This document shows, piece after piece, positions 43,610 to 53,810 of a stretch of 64,000 nucleotides of DNA (the first letter of the stretch is position 1; every line of letters starts with the position of its first letter). A model generated the notes under the pieces. The model saw only the letters and a program-made list of their open reading frames with translations, ran no database searches and was not told where the DNA came from. This DNA comes from Dryocosmus kuriphilus (lineage: Eukaryota; Arthropoda; Insecta; Hymenoptera; Cynipidae). The position numbers and the translations under genes were made by a program. The DNA lies in NCBI GenBank assembly GCA_038277395.1, contig CM076189.1, positions 78,915,421 through 78,979,420 on the forward strand. The letters run 5' to 3'.

Positions 43610-44134
43610 TTTTATTATTATTCACAATGCTTATTTAAACTAATTCAATTTGGCCACTATGATCCTCCTGATCTTATTACCATCCATTTTTTCTCTTACA
43701 AGGTAACTAACTAACTTAATTCTTACTTACTTAAAGCTATCCTAACCTAGAATAAAATTTTTTTTCAAACTTTCTAAATTTTTACTTATTCTTCTCCGGT
43801 TTTTACCATTTTTTAGATACATTTGAGTAATGACATTTTTGAAATTTTTTACCCTTTTTACCTTCTTTTCTCTCAAACAAAAATTACAAAATCTGTTCCA
43901 AACCTTCTCTGACAACATGACTCCAAAAAATTTAAAATCAACGTATTTTTGGTAAGTTTTACCTGTACAATCTTTTTACTTCTGATTTCTGATGTATATT
44001 CTTACTTCTAAGGTGAATTTTATATTCTCTTTAGATTTTAACTTATTGACTGTCTGATGAGGTCTCTCAGCTGAGTAACGAAACGTTACTTTATACATTA
44101 AATTTTTGTCTGGATGTGTTGATGTCTTCTTTCT
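43610..44134 (+). repeat. PLE-B 3' terminal repeat
   Basis: Direct match to 40310-40840, with a second intact hammerhead-like core at 44054-44087. It stops at the 12-bp target duplication. Confidence 0.82.
44054..44087 (+). ncRNA. Hammerhead-like core, PLE-B 3' repeat
   Basis: CTGATGAG, stem II with GTAAC replacing GTGAC, CGAAACGTT. The preceding TGT and following AC can start stem I. Confidence 0.7.
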
Positions 44135-44146
44135 ACGTTTCTGCTA

Positions 44147-44903
44147 ATTATGGTAAGAAATTTTTTAACTGAATACTGGTCAAATGAAGAATTCGTTTAT
44201 CAAACATCTTTGAATGTAAGAGTGTTATATAAAAGTACAACCTCCATAATACAAGACCATTGGGGAGATATTCATGGTTGATTCTGCTAATTAAACGAAA
44301 ATTTGCTGCTAAAAATGGCTGAGTTATATACTTGTGTGATAATTTTCTTCAAATAATAAATAATTGTTTTAAAAAGTACAAGATCTATAGTAAATTATCA
44401 TTAATGAATGATTTGTAGTTGATTCTGATTAAAAAACAAGACTTATCTACTGGAGAATGGCGGAATTATAAAATTGTCTATTAAATTTGTTTAAATAATG
44501 AACTATTGTTTTTAAAAGGTACAATATCTATAGTAAATATCCCTTAGTGAAATTTTGTACTGGATTCTGATAAAGAAAGGAAACTTATGTACTGCAAAAT
44601 AGACATATGATGCATCTGTTTATTAATTTCGTTTAAATAATATACAATTGTTGTATAGTAGAAAATTATTGCAGTGGAAGATCATTGCCGAGATAAAAAA
44701 TGGCAACCATGAAAGGACAAGATAGATTTCTTATTCACTTTGTTTGTTAAATAAAAAATTTTCTACACAAATTTCGTTAAAGGTCGAAACTCGAGACAAT
44801 GCACAATTTCACATAATTTCTTTGAAAAAAAGAATGTGCAAATCTGATGAAAATTGTGGGCTGAAAATTTATTTGTCCACAGGAACCTTTCTTACCCCAC
44901 TGT
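44147..44903. repeat. Transib-1 right subterminal and terminal repeat
   Basis: Three tandem units of about 145 bp (starts near 44250, 44398 and 44541, each with a GATTCTG box followed by a GTTTAAATAAT box and ATCTATAGTAAAT). The terminal 200 bp follow, inverted relative to 24688-24890, and end in CCCCACTGT. Confidence 0.72.
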
Positions 44904-44921
44904 CGGCGCGTCGCCACAGTG

Positions 44922-46302
44922 CACAGTGGGACGAAATCAAAAAACGGAGCTCTAAATAACTTGTAGCTGGCAATTCTGAACCGATTTTGGATTTTTTTTT
45001 TTTTAGCAAAATTCACCATTCAATTTCGGAGAGATCTATGGTGCCTGATTTTTTAATTTTTTGTTTGTTTAAACTTTTATGTTAATGCAAAGAGTGAAAA
45101 AAAGACGATTTTTTCGTTTTTTTTTATCTTCGTCAAAATTTTTTTTCCTTGATCAGCATTGCAAGACTAGGGGTAGTTGAAAGCTAAAAAAAATATGACA
45201 CTGTTATGTAAATTGTTTTAAACAAATTAACTTAACAAATAGTCTACCTTATGGATACTTTCTTTCCCAAGTAAATTTTTGCATTGAAATTACTAGCTTT
45301 TATTGAAAAAATAATAACCGATCATAACAATTTGACACCTGATATTTTTTATTAATTTTATAAACAAATAATATAAACAAATGCCTAGTGTGGATATTTA
45401 AAGGCAGAAATAAATCGCTTTTTCCTAATTTTCCCTCAAATTATATTGCCAGTGATATTCAATGAGTAAAAATTATCATCTGATATTTTTTATTAATTTT
45501 ATAAACAAATCTTATAAGCAAATGCTTAGTGTAGGCATTTAAAGGCAGAAATAAGTCGTTTTTTTTTCTAATTTTTCTGAAATTATGTCGCCAGTGCTGT
45601 TTTATAATGGAAAATTATCAACCGAAATTTTTTAATAATTTTATAAACAAATTATGTAATCAAATATATAAATTGGTCTTTTAGAGGTACAAAATATTTA
45701 TTTTGTGCATGAACTGTTCCTTAATTCATGCAAAACAAATTAACATTTTATTAATACATGCTAAACAAAAGCAAACATTTTATCTTTTGTTTCGCATGCA
45801 TTCCCTAGCTAACTTCAGGTCATACGTCTTGTATATTTAGATTGCTCAAGCAGAAACGTGCTGTTTTCTTATGCTTTGATATTATAATGCGTAATCTACT
45901 TCCTGTAAATTAGAGCACTCAGATTCTTTTACTTTATTTCTGATCAAGGCATTCATACCTCTCCAAGTAAAGAGACATTTGCTTCCAGCAATCGTTTCTT
46001 TTATTTGGATACATTTCCTTCGCTCTGAAAATTTTTGCTCCTTCATTTCAAAGAGTATTTTTTTGCTTCTTTCTTTATTCTTGTTGTTTCATTAGATATA
46101 TGTAAGTGTAACATTTATTTCATTTTCTTGAGTCCATTGACTTTATTCGTACTTTCCATGCTTCGAATTTTATAGTTAATAGATGTAAGTGAGGTTATAC
46201 ATATTTATGCGTATGCATGTTTATATGTGTGTGCATGATCTTTAATGCATTTAATGTAACACAAATTTTGATTTATTAGTTAAGTAAGTTATACTTTTAA
46301 AA
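44922..46302 (+). repeat. Transib-2 left terminal region
   Basis: The first 400 bp are the inverse of 53400-53805. Three tandem units follow (landmark TTAATTTTATAAACAAAT at about 45357, 45488 and 45634). From 45690 to 46302 there is unique AT-rich 5' sequence with no gene. Confidence 0.8.
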
Positions 46303-47028
46303 ATGAGTGCCCTTAAAGTTCGAATAAAGAAACTGTTTGATATTTCAATCCCAAATCTCAAAACAAATGACAAAGAATTATCTATTCTTTTATCGAATAA
46401 TATCCGAGAAAATTATACGGTTGAAGATGAAGCCATGAAAATAGTTAAGGAAAAAATATTAGGTTATTTTGTTCCTACTTTGAGAAACAATTGGAGGACT
46501 TGCCTTCACAAAAAAGACACTTTTGAAAGTAGACACAATAAATGGCTGCTGAGCGAATTACCAGTCACCTTAACTGTATCAAAGTTTGGAAGACGTTCTC
46601 GAGAAGATTTTGAAGACAGTTCAATCTCGTCCAAAAAAAGAAAGGTTCAAGCACTTCAGGAAACTTATTCAGAGCTTAAAATTCAAATGGCACTTCTTAG
46701 TAATTTACGAGTTGCTGCAAAAGCTCAATTGGAAAACAAAATAAGTCGACTTTTAGACTACGCAGAAGAAGATGCGATTGAATCAAATATAATTAAATTC
46801 ACCGATGATGAAGCTCTTGCACTTATTGAAGACGCCAAACTATCGAAACATCAATATGAGATTATTCGATTACAAGCAAAGGCCAGAAATGCCGACATTT
46901 ATGTCTCGTATCAGGAGATCTTAGAAGCGAAAAAGAAGTATTATCCTCCTGACTCTGCGATCATTGTTTCCGATAAGAGTGCTTCTGTTAAATTAAAACC
47001 ACTACTAGATCACACAGTAAAACGTTTA

Positions 47029-47560
47029 AATAGTATGTAAATGTTTCGTTGGTCTTACGGTCATATAATAAAAACAATTAATCTTTAGAATAAATAGTCA
47101 AAATTTATTAAAAGTCATAATATTTCAACGTTTCGACTCCACTGCGGGTCTTTTTCAAGAAATCTACAATAAGAATAAATATAATCAAAAATAATATAAT
47201 AAAATTTCAAAACGCTACATTAATAATGTTTTTCTAAAAATGATGAATTATAAATGTTTACCTTAAATGTCGATCGATGTAGTATATAAAATTAAAATAT
47301 CTCTAGTGTAGAAACAATAATTGTCAATAATAGTTCTATCAAATTTCTCATCCTTCATATGTTGTTTTTTCAACAAATTTTTTGTAAAAAATCACATTTT
47401 AGTCAACACTTTTTACATTTTTAATCATATTTGAAGTAGCGATGTTTTTGGAACTCCAAAATTATAAGTATTACATTTTTGAAGCAGAGATGCTTACGAT
47501 CGGACGATAAACAGTGTACTGATTACCAAGGTACTTTATATAGAAACATAATAAACCTCT
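47029..47560 (-). repeat. PLE-C 3' terminal repeat
   Basis: About 95 percent similar by eye to 50170-50690 in the same orientation and to 50730-51130 in the inverse orientation. Contains GTATGTAAATGTTTCG and a ribozyme-like core. Confidence 0.85.
47127..47157 (-). ncRNA. Degenerate hammerhead-like core, PLE-C 3' repeat
   Basis: Minus strand TTGAAAA, stem II GACCC...GGAGTC (GAC/GTC paired), GAAACGTT. The core departs from CUGANGA at two positions. Confidence 0.5.
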
Positions 47561-47622
47561 GATGAAAAGCGCGCCAAAGCCTTGAGAAATCAAATTAAGC
47601 TGATGAAAATGAATGAAATTTT

Positions 47623-50120
47623 TTAGTTTAGAATGCACTGGTAAATCTGGTTTATATTTTTTATTTCTGTATTCAGATTTATTGAGATTTTGAAATGTTT
47701 TTTAATATAAATAGATTCTAAAATTCTTCTTTTAAACATATCTTTTTCTCGAGCTAGAATTTTGATATTATTAAAATCAAAATCATGGTTTAAATTCCAT
47801 GAATGTTGTGATAAGTCTGTATTTAAATTTCCAATTTCCCAATCCCTTTTATGTTCGTAAATTCTTGTTTTCAATCCCCTGCCAGTTTCCCCAATATATA
47901 CTTTATCACAAATTTTGCATTTTATAAGATAAATAACTCCTGATTTGTTTTCAATACTGTCAAAATCATTTTTATTTGCCAGAAATGTATCTAAAGTGTG
48001 ATTATTATTGAAATGAACATTAATATCAAATTTTTTTAAAGACCTTTTTAATCTTTCTGAAAGACCTTGTACATAAGGCAAAGTGACATTTAAATCAGTT
48101 TTTTTAAATTGTTCTAAATATTTCTTTTTCTTCTTTTCTAAATTTTTTTTTTTTTTTCAATATTAGAGGAGTTATAAATTTCGTGAATTCGTTCTTTAAT
48201 TACACTTTCTATCAACGGAAGCGGATAGTTATTCAATTGTAAAGTTTCTTTTAATTGTTCTAAATTTTCCTGTCAAAATTTTACATCACTCAATTTTATG
48301 CATCTATCAATCAAGCCTTTTATCAACCCGATCTTTTGGTTAAATAAATGATGAGATTCATAATTTGGATAACGTCCAGACCAAGCTGGTCTTTTAAACC
48401 AATTTGTAACAAATTTTCCATTGTTATTTTTTATAATTTCTAAATCTAAAAAGTTTAAACTATTATTCTTTTCTATTTCAAATGTGAATTGAATGGACTC
48501 ATCGATACTATTAAAGATGTTTAAAACTTCATTAATTTTATCATGTGGTATAATTGTGAATATATCATCCACATACCGTTTATAGAAAATAGGTTTAAAA
48601 GTTAATTGGGATAAGGCTCTTTTTTCAATATCTTCAAGAACCAAATTTGAAACTACTGGAGATAACGGAGACCCCATTGGGCAGCCAGAAATTTGTTTAT
48701 AAAATTTTTTATTAAATGAAAAAACCAAGTTATTAAAAACTGTTCTAACCTCTACCAAGATTTGATTTTTGGAGACTTTTGTTAAATTTTTGTTTAAGTT
48801 TAATTTTTCTTCGATACAATCTAAAGCTAAATCTGAAGGTATGTTGTCAAACATGGACACAATATCTAAAGATACTAATGTGTGTGTTGGAGGTACAGAG
48901 ATTTTATTAATTTTTTATTTTAGTTCCCAGCTATTTTTTATATAAGAATCTGTTGTTTCTGATATAGGTTTTAAAATGTTTGACAGAAATTTTGATAAGT
49001 TATATGTAGGTGATCCAATGGTGGAAACAATTAGTCTCCAAATTAGGACTGGCTTGTGAACTTTAGGGAGCGCATAAGCTTTTGCAACGACACTACTATA
49101 GGTTTTCAAATGATAAGCAGTCTTGTTATTTATATAAGTTTTTTTCTCCCACCTTTTTTATAATGTCGTTACATTTATTTTCCACTGTCGGGATTAGATT
49201 AGTTTTTACACTTTTATATTAAATATGATTTTGCAAAATGTTTTCAATACTTTTGTTATAATCATCTTTATTTCCTCCTATTGTAATATTACCTTTGCCC
49301 GCTTTAAGAAAAATTAAATCACTATGATCTTTTTGGAAGCTTTTAACAGTGTCAGCAATATTATTATTGTTTTTGAAAATGTTGTTATTTTTATGGTTTA
49401 AAATAATTTGTGTCACTGTCTTTCTAATACTCAACTTTTTTTCATCTTCTTCTAAGTTTTTGATGCAATTTTCAATGTTAGCTACAATATTATTTACAGG
49501 GATTTTGTTGACATTGTAAGGGACACCAAACTTGTTTCCCAAAGCTAAGGATTCAGCTATTTCATCTGGGATTTTTACATTTGAAATATTCTTAAAACAT
49601 TTTTTTATTCTAAATTCTTTAATTTTTCTATTGTATTTCAAATTCCTAGTTTTGAGTAATTTAAATTTTTTAATACAACCTTCTCTAATCTTATATTTTA
49701 AATTTTGTAACGCTAATTCTTGTGACTTGAAGAAATTAACTATTGAGTGTTCTTTTACCTTCCTCAGTAAGCGATATTTTCGGTAATTTGTGTGTTGAAC
49801 TAAATCATGAATGTTAAAAATTAAGTTACTAATTTCATCGTTTAACATTTTCTTTTGAAAATTTAATTTCGTTGTTTGGAATTTCGATGTTACTTTACAA
49901 TGAAGATTTTGTATGTTGATCTTATTGACATTATTATATATATGAGCTGGAATTAAAGCTTCTTTCCTACATTTAATAAGAAAAGTACGTTGTTCTTTTA
50001 GATGACATAATCGTCTTTGTAATTTAATCCAATTTGTAATACCACATCTTACGTTACTATATTTTTCCGAAATTTAAGCTAGGTAACCCATATTTCCAGT
50101 AAGTTACAGACCTTTGAATA
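47623..50120 (-). pseudogene. PLE-C coding region: RT plus GIY-YIG
   Basis: The N-terminal domain is 50120-49219 (best piece from 49848, lysine/asparagine-rich, with SLALGNKFGVPYNVNK and FLKAGKGNITIGGNKDDYN). RT follows at 49109-48915 (KAYALPKVHKPVLIWRLIV) and 48860-48273 (FDNIPSDLALDCI, SGCPMGSPLSPVVSNLVLED, FYKRYVDDIFTIIP with YVDD, NNSLNFLDLEI, AWSGRYPNYES). A poly-A slip at about 48150 shifts the frame before the C-terminal piece 48081-47623 (GVIYLIKCKICDKVYIGETG, KTRIYEHKRDW; GIY-YIG nuclease). All catalytic motifs are present. The breaks are few (about four), so this is a fairly recent copy. Confidence 0.87.
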
Positions 50121-50276
50121 ATAATATAAACATAACTTTGGAGGTTACGACATCTTCTATCTTCGACCGTTGGAATTAAATAGTATGTAAATGTTTCGCT
50201 GGTCTTACGGTCATATAATAAAAGCAATTAATCTTTAGAATAAATGGTCAAAATTTATTAAAAGTCATAATATTTC

Positions 50277-50308
50277 GACGTTTCGACCTCTACTGCGGGT
50301 CTTTTTCA
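50277..50308 (-). ncRNA. Degenerate hammerhead-like core, PLE-C 5' repeat
   Basis: Minus strand TTGAAAA, stem II GACC...GGTC, GAAACGTC. ATTTC before the core pairs perfectly with GAAAT after the GUC triplet, a clear stem I. Confidence 0.55.
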
Positions 50309-50986
50309 AGAAATCTACAATAAGAATTAATATAAACAAAAATAATATAATAAAATTTCAAAACGCTACATTAATAATGTTTTTCTAAAAATGATGAATT
50401 ATAAATGTTTACCTTAAATGTCGATCGATGTAGTATATAAAATTAAAGTATCTCTAGTGTAGAAACAAAAAATGTCAATAATAGGTCTATCAAATTTATC
50501 ATCCTTGATATGTTGTTTTTTCAACAAATTTTTTGTAAAAAATCACATTTTAATCAACACTTTTTACATTTTTAAACATATTTGAAGTTCCGATGTTTTT
50601 GGAACTCCAAAATTATAAGTATCACATTTTTGAAGTAGAGATGCTTACGATCGGACGATAAACAGTGTACTGATTACCAAGGTACAAACTTATATATATT
50701 ATATATTATTGTATATATACTTATATATATTTAAAGTGTGGACTAAAATGTGATTTTTTACAAAAAATTTCTTGAAAAAACAACATATGAAGGATGAGAA
50801 ATTTGATAGAACTATTATTGACATTTATTGTTTCTACACTAGAGATATTTTAAATTTATATACTAAATCGATCGACATTTAAGGTAAACATTTATAATTC
50901 ATCATTTTTAAAAAAACATTATTAATGTAGCGTTTTGAAATTTCATTATATTATTTTTGATTATATTAATTCTTATTGTAGATTTC

Positions 50987-51019
50987 TTGAAAAAGACCCG
51001 CAGTAGAGGTCGAAACGTC
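50987..51019 (+). ncRNA. Degenerate hammerhead-like core, PLE-C inverted repeat
   Basis: TTGAAAA, stem II GACC...GGTC, GAAACGTC, with the same ATTTC/GAAAT stem I as the copy at 50277. The two form an inverted pair. Confidence 0.55.
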
Positions 51020-52400
51020 GAAATATTATGACTTTTAATAAATTTTGACTATTTATTCTAAACATTCTTTTTATTATATGACCGTAAGACCAACGAAACA
51101 TTTACATACTATTTAATTCCAACGGTCGAAGAAAGAAGACGTCATAACCTCCAAAGTTAAATGTTTATATTATTAGTAAAACGTTTACTACAGATTCCGA
51201 GTATTGACACCTTCATAATTGAGGAACATGTAAAATCAATGAAACTTTTCTTAAAGTACGGTTGTGATGGGGCATCAGATCAAAGTAGATACAAGCAAAA
51301 GCTTCCAGATGGTATGCAAACCGATGAAAGCATTTTCATATTTTCGATGGCATCCATTAGATTTGAGTCAGAATCTAAGGAAATTTTGAAGAATCCTCAC
51401 ACTGGATCTATAAAATTGTGCGTGCCGATATCTTTTCAATACGCTAAAGAAACACCGGAACTTACCATGTTTGAGATGGATCGAATAAAAGACGAAATAA
51501 ATGGACTTTTGCCAACAAAAATTTCATTTGGCAAGTTTAGATGTCAGGTGAGCCATGAAATGCTATTCACTATGTTGGATGGAAAAGTAGCCCAGAATTT
51601 TACCAAAACACCAAATGCTGCAACTTGCCATTTGTGCAAAGCAAATCCTTCTGAAATGAACGATTTGAATAGTGCCATGCAGAAACGTGTCATTAAACAG
51701 GATTGTGGGCTTGGGCTTTCACCCCTCCCTGCTAAAATACGTTGCATGAGTATTGTTTTAAGTATAGCTTATCGCCTTGATTTTTGCAATTGGCAAGGAA
51801 AAGCAGTAGAACAAAAGGCTTTCATGAAATCTGCAAAAAGGAGGATCCAGAATTATTTCCGGAGAGAAATAAGTTTGATAAAAGACGTACCTAAGCATGG
51901 TGGAGGAACTACCAACGATGGAAATACAGCTCGACGATTCTTCTGGGATCCTGAACTAACATCGAAGATTATGGGCGTTGATGCTCGTTTGATCAAAATA
52001 ATAAGTATTGCTTTACAAGTTATTTCTTGTGGTCGCAAAATCAATATTGCAAAATATGAATCATATGCTATCCAAACTGCAGAACACTATGTCAGGCTGT
52101 ACAATTGGTTTTATATGCCATCATCTGTACATAAGATTCTCTTGCACGGTACACAGATCAGCGAATGGTTTCTAATTCCTATTGGTTTGTTATCAGAGGA
52201 AGCCCAAGAAGCACCGAATAAGGATTTCAAACGATTTCGTGAGCTTCTACCTGAAAATGCAGCCGACTAGCAACGAACATGGATCTGATTCACAAATTAT
52301 TGACCTCCTCTAACGCTCACTTGGAATATCTAAGAAAAGACTTTAAGCATTCTGATATTATTCTAGATCCCGAAGCACTCGAGCTCCTTATGTCAGATTA

Positions 52401-53805
52401 ATGACTTAGGAATCAAAACTTGATCGCGACTAATTAATAAAATCTTAAGTAATTAACAAAGGATTATGATACATAGCAAGTATATGCTTTTTTTTTTACA
52501 AATTGCCATCTCTAAAACTTGCTAAAAATGCTACATTACGAAAATTGTAAGAAACAATAATTACCAAGCAATTGCATCACTGGGAACATACTTTGAGGTT
52601 AGTTGCGAAAAAACGAAAATTTTTTAACTTCACAAATTCACACTAGGTATTTGTTTACAAAATTAATAAGGAACTTTGAATGATGATTTCCCAATATTAA
52701 ACCTCACTGGCGATATAATTTGAGAAAAATTAGGGAAATACCGATTTCTTTCTGCCTTTAAATGTCCACACTAGGCATTAGTTTATGTAATTTGTTTATA
52801 AAATTAATAAAAAGTATCGGTTGGTAATTTTCCAAAACATCACTGGCGACATAATTTGAGAAAAATTAGAAAAAAAGGAGTTATTTCTGCCTTTAGATGC
52901 CCACACTAAGCATTTGTTTATAAGATTTGTTTATAAAATTAACAGAAAACATCAGATGATAATTTTAACTCTTTAAATATCCCTGTCAATATAATTTGAG
53001 GGAAAATTAGGAAAAAACGATTTATTTCTGCCTTTAAAGGTCCACACTAGGCATTTGCTTATATATAATTTGTTTATAAAATTAATAAAAAATATCGGTT
53101 GATAATTTTCCATTATAAAACATCACTGGCCACATAATTTGAGATAAATTAGAAAAAAAACGAGTTATTTCTGCCATTAAATGCCCACACTAAGCATTTA
53201 TTTATAAGATTTGCTTATAAAATTAATAAAAAATATCAGATGATAATTTTTACTCATTAAATATCACTAGCAATATAATTTGAGGGAAAATTAGGAAAAA
53301 AAGATATATTTCTGCCTTTAAATGTCCACACTGGGCATTTGTTTACATAATTTGTTTATAAAATTAATAAAAAATGTCTGGTGTCAAATTTTTATGATCG
53401 GTTATTATTTTTTTAATAAAAGCTAGTAATTTCATTGCAAAAATTTACTTTGGAAACAAAGTATCCATAAGGTAGACTATTTTTTAAGTTAATTTGTTTA
53501 TAACTATTAAATTAACAGTGTAATATTTTTTTTAGCTTTCAACTATCCCTGTGCATAAAGTCTTGCAATGCTGATCATAGATAAAATTTTTTGACGAAGA
53601 TAAAAAAAAAAACAAAAAAATCTTCTTTTTTTTCATTCTTTGCATTAACATAAAAGTTTAAACAAAAAAAAATTAGAAAATCAGGCCACGTGAATCTGTT
53701 CGAAATTGAATGGTGAATTTTTCTGAAAAAAAAAATCCGGAATCGGTTAAGAATTGCCAGCTACATGTTATTTTGAGCTCCGTTTTTTGATTCCGTCCCA
53801 CTGTG
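52401..53805 (-). repeat. Transib-2 right terminal region with dimeric tandem repeat
   Basis: Six tandem units of 133-150 bp (landmark TTTATAAAATTAATAAAAA near 52660, 52797, 52930, 53080, 53215 and 53355). Inner units alternate between two types: A with ATCGGTTG..ATTTTCCA and B with ATCAGATGATAATTTT. The outer 400 bp are the inverse of 44922-45320. No gene. Confidence 0.82.
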
Positions 53806-53810
53806 CAGTG

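Larger units (their letters stand above)
37535..44134 (+). mobile_element. PLE-B: two inverted Penelope-like copies
   Basis: Bounded by a 12-bp duplication ACGTTTCTGCTA (37523-37534 and 44135-44146) of Transib-1 sequence. The left part (37535-40255) is a 5'-truncated PLE on the minus strand. It is joined head to head with a complete + strand copy: terminal repeat 40256-40900, coding 40925-43607, terminal repeat 43610-44134. Both parts are close to identical where they overlap, so they arose in one event. Three hammerhead-like cores. Confidence 0.88.
24688..44903 (+). mobile_element. Transib-1 DNA transposon, interrupted by PLEs and a MITE
   Basis: Starts with the heptamer CACAGTG (24688) and ends with the inverted CCCCACTGT (44895-44903). 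The terminal regions align as inverted repeats over about 200 bp (CAGCCCACAATTTTCATC on the left). The transposase is a broken RAG1-core homologue. Removing the MITE, PLE-A and PLE-B leaves about 3.9 kb, a normal Transib size. The bases just outside the two ends (AGGGC versus CGGCG) do not match, so no target duplication is proven. Confidence 0.78.
47029..51175 (-). mobile_element. PLE-C: Penelope-like retroelement
   Basis: Bounded by a 12-bp duplication GTAAAACGTTTA (47017-47028 and 51176-51187) in the Transib-2 transposase frame. Minus-strand coding at 50120-47623 has direct terminal repeats (50170-50690 and 47029-47560). An inverted copy of the terminal repeat (50730-51175) is joined at its head. 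Three hammerhead-like cores of the degenerate type. Confidence 0.9.
50170..51175. repeat. PLE-C head: direct plus inverted terminal repeats
   Basis: 50170-50690 is the direct (minus-oriented) terminal repeat upstream of coding. 50690-50730 is an AT-rich TATATAT hinge. 50730-51175 is the inverted copy. Together they form a large potential hairpin of about 450-bp arms. Confidence 0.85.
46303..52400 (+). pseudogene. Transib-2 transposase (RAG1-core family), split by PLE-C
   Basis: The first part, 46303-47028, is a clean frame (MSALKVRIKKLFDISIPNL; VPTLRNNWRTCL; coiled-coil region LQETYSELKIQMALLSNLR; FTDDEALALIEDAKLSKHQY). The second part, 51188-52270, continues in the same frame with LKYGCDGASDQSRYKQ, SIKLCVPISF, MLFTMLDGKVAQ, CHLCKANPSEMND (CxxC), TNDGNTARRFF, SSVHKILLHGTQISEWFL and PIGLLSEEAQEAPNKDFKRF. 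The Glu of the last block corresponds to the third catalytic residue of RAG1. A frameshift near 52245 separates the C-terminal tail (NMDLIHKLLTSSNAHLEYL, ending about 52400). Apart from PLE-C and this frameshift it is intact, the best preserved of the three Transibs. Confidence 0.83.
44922..53805 (+). mobile_element. Transib-2 DNA transposon with RAG-type ends
   Basis: Both tips read CACAGTGGGACG(A/G)AATCAAAA inward, and a 5-bp duplication CAGTG flanks the element (44917-44921 and 53806-53810). Five-base GC-rich duplications and CACWGTG tips are hallmarks of Transib. Long inverted terminal regions (44922-45690 and 52580-53805) contain tandem repeats. Interrupted by PLE-C; without it the element is 4.7 kb. 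It inserted into the left tip of Transib-3. Confidence 0.9.

Noticed and set aside
44920..44940. CACAGTG heptamers as genuine V(D)J recombination signals
   Set aside because: They sit at the ends of Transib transposons; no immunoglobulin-like segments and no evidence of a vertebrate.
51161..51187. Methionine at 51161 as the true start of a RAG1-like gene
   Set aside because: The first residues come from PLE-C terminal sequence and the target duplication; the frame is the continuation of 46303-47028.
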